Position numbers and translations under genes: made by a program. The notes under the pieces were generated by a model. It made no database searches and had not been told where the DNA came from. It saw nothing but the letters and a program-made list of their open reading frames with translations. Below, piece after piece: positions 6,297-6,866 of a stretch of 6,866 nt of DNA (within the stretch, counting starts at the first letter, position 1; every line of letters starts with the position of its first letter). The stretch is from assembly GCA_029979145.1 (NCBI GenBank), contig JAPOIC010000106.1, positions 1-6,866 of the forward strand. Reading direction: 5' to 3'. The DNA is from Opitutaceae bacterium (GTDB taxonomy: Bacteria; Verrucomicrobiota; Verrucomicrobiia; Opitutales; Opitutaceae).

Positions 6297-6381
6297 GCCC
6301 AGGTGGTGGAATTGGTAGACACGCAGGTCTCAGAAGCCTGTGCCTCACGGTGTGCGGGTTCGAGTCCCGCCTTGGGCACCA
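6297..6381 (+). tRNA. tRNA-Leu (anticodon CAG), CCA encoded
   Basis: The 85-nt sequence folds as a class II tRNA. The acceptor arms GCCCAGG (6297-6303) and CTTGGGC (6371-6377) pair with one G-U. The D-region GGAATTGGTAGACACG is typical of bacterial tRNA-Leu. The anticodon stem CAGGT/GCCTG encloses loop CTCAGAA, giving anticodon CAG at 6331-6333, which reads CUG. A long variable arm (6341-6353) follows, then the T arm GCGGG-TTCGAGT-CCCGC (6354-6370). Discriminator A and encoded CCA end the gene at 6381. CUG is a frequent leucine codon in the genes of this window. The gene is divergent from eda. Confidence 0.96.
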
Positions 6382-6387
6382 TGCTCC

Positions 6388-6405
6388 GTCTCGCCGTCGC
6401 GAGAC
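6388..6405 (+). terminator. Hairpin just after tRNA-Leu, possible terminator
   Basis: GTCTCGC (6388-6394) pairs perfectly with GCGAGAC (6399-6405) around a CGTC tetraloop, 6 nt beyond the tRNA CCA end. A U-run is missing, so it is a weak intrinsic terminator at best, or a 3' processing/stability stem. On the minus strand the same stem would lie downstream of the broken gmd gene. Confidence 0.45.
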
Positions 6406-6456
6406 TACGCGTGGCACGCCGGGAGTGATAGGTGGCGCGGAGGCCGGTCTGGGGGC

Positions 6457-6535
6457 GGGGCCGGGGTTCAAGACACCGCGAGCAAGGCGGCCGACAGCGA
6501 GTGAGACAAGCCCATGCTGCCGGGGCCGGGTTAAG
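6457..6535. repeat. Imperfect GC-rich direct repeat in non-coding stretch by gmd remnant
   Basis: GGGGCCGGGGTTCAAG (6457-6472) recurs as GGGGCCGGGTTAAG (6522-6535), differing by two single-base deletions, with about 50 bp between. The second copy contains the stop codon of the broken gmd reading frame (6533-6531). The whole of 6406-6530 has no convincing gene on either strand. The copies could mark a dispersed intergenic element or a recombination junction; chance similarity of GC-rich sequence is also possible. Confidence 0.35.
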
Positions 6536-6866
6536 TACTCATACGCCAAGAAAAGGGGTTGGCGGTATCGCCGCGGAGGCCAACTTCACTTGTGCCCTCG
6601 CCATCCCACTGCATAGGGCCCCAGCCGAGCTGCTGCGCCGTCAGCTCAATGAAGCGACGCACGCTCTCCTGGCGGCCTGTGGCAATCACGAAATCCTCGG
6701 GCTGCTCCTGCTGCAGCATCAACCACTGCATTTCGACGTAATCGCGAGCATGGCCCCAGTCGCGAAGGGAGTCGAGATTGCCCATATAGAGACAGTCGTC
6801 GAGCCCGGCATCGATACGCGCCAGGCCTCTCGTAATTTTCCGAGTGACAAACGTTTCACCCCGACG
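6531..6866 (-). pseudogene. gmd: GDP-mannose 4,6-dehydratase, internal fragment with truncated C-terminus
   Basis: Gmd is an NAD(P)-dependent short-chain (SDR) dehydratase making GDP-4-keto-6-deoxymannose, the precursor of GDP-fucose, GDP-rhamnose and related surface-polysaccharide sugars. The reading frame enters from the right edge and gives 111 residues. They match the second half of the family: RRGETFVTRKITRG, then LYMGNLDSLRDWGHARDYVE, the MQWLMLQQEQPEDFVIATG block, and SVRRFIELTAQQLG. After MQWDGEGTSEVG the similarity stops: a short unrelated tail leads to TAA at 6533-6531. The usual continuation with VDPRYFRPAEVETLLGDP and the final roughly 80-100 residues is missing, and I find it in no minus-strand frame down to 6382. 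The gene is therefore probably inactive or cut by a rearrangement. The 5' part lies outside the window. It is convergent with tRNA-Leu. Confidence 0.85.

Noticed and set aside
5332..6318. 328-codon plus-strand open frame over eda
   Set aside because: Antisense to intact eda, very rich in G and R, crosses the REP pair and runs into the tRNA; no recognisable motifs.
6205..6549. In-frame N-terminal extension of eda by about 115 codons
   Set aside because: It would read antisense through the whole tRNA-Leu gene; family members start at the MKK-type methionine at 6204.

Overview
The window looks like a chromosomal piece of a GC-rich bacterium, most probably a verrucomicrobium of the Opitutaceae type. 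This is inferred from high GC at third codon positions, weak or absent Shine-Dalgarno sequences at most starts, GC-rich intergenic inverted repeats, and hexuronate-catabolism genes (uxaC-like and eda) among housekeeping genes. No rRNA or unambiguous marker fixes the lineage, so the assignment is tentative.

Layout. Positions 2-235 hold the last 77 codons of glucuronate isomerase (uxaC). Facing it on the minus strand is an unrecognised 210-residue gene (991-359). A coding-like tail in another frame (358-243) suggests this gene was once longer. A 68-bp divergent spacer with an AT-rich inverted repeat separates it from a WYL-domain transcriptional regulator (1060-2046). Next on the plus strand come a polytopic GT39/GT-C-like membrane glycosyltransferase (2106-3575), chorismate synthase aroC (3634-4725), and, 7 bp later, a CobW/P-loop-like protein with altered nucleotide-binding motifs and an acidic C-terminal segment (4733-5482). 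Two REP-like hairpins in head-to-head orientation lie between this gene and the convergent eda aldolase gene (6204-5566). The eda gene starts next to a perfect 14-bp palindrome. It is divergent from a tRNA-Leu(CAG) gene (6297-6381), which is followed by a hairpin and a GC-rich non-coding stretch with a short imperfect direct repeat. The right edge carries the 3' part of a gmd-like gene on the minus strand. It breaks off well short of the normal C-terminus, so it is probably a truncated remnant near a tRNA-associated rearrangement boundary.

Functional picture. UxaC and Eda are the first and last enzymes of the Ashwell hexuronate route (glucuronate/galacturonate to pyruvate plus glyceraldehyde 3-phosphate), which fits growth on pectin-like or uronate-containing polysaccharides, although the two genes are not in one operon here. 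AroC is core shikimate-pathway metabolism. I see no CRISPR array, transposase or complete mobile element, and no convincing multi-gene novel system. The items most worth a second look are the aroC-linked P-loop variant, the REP pair, the truncated gmd by the tRNA, the frame-broken minus-strand gene, and the two palindromes at gene starts.
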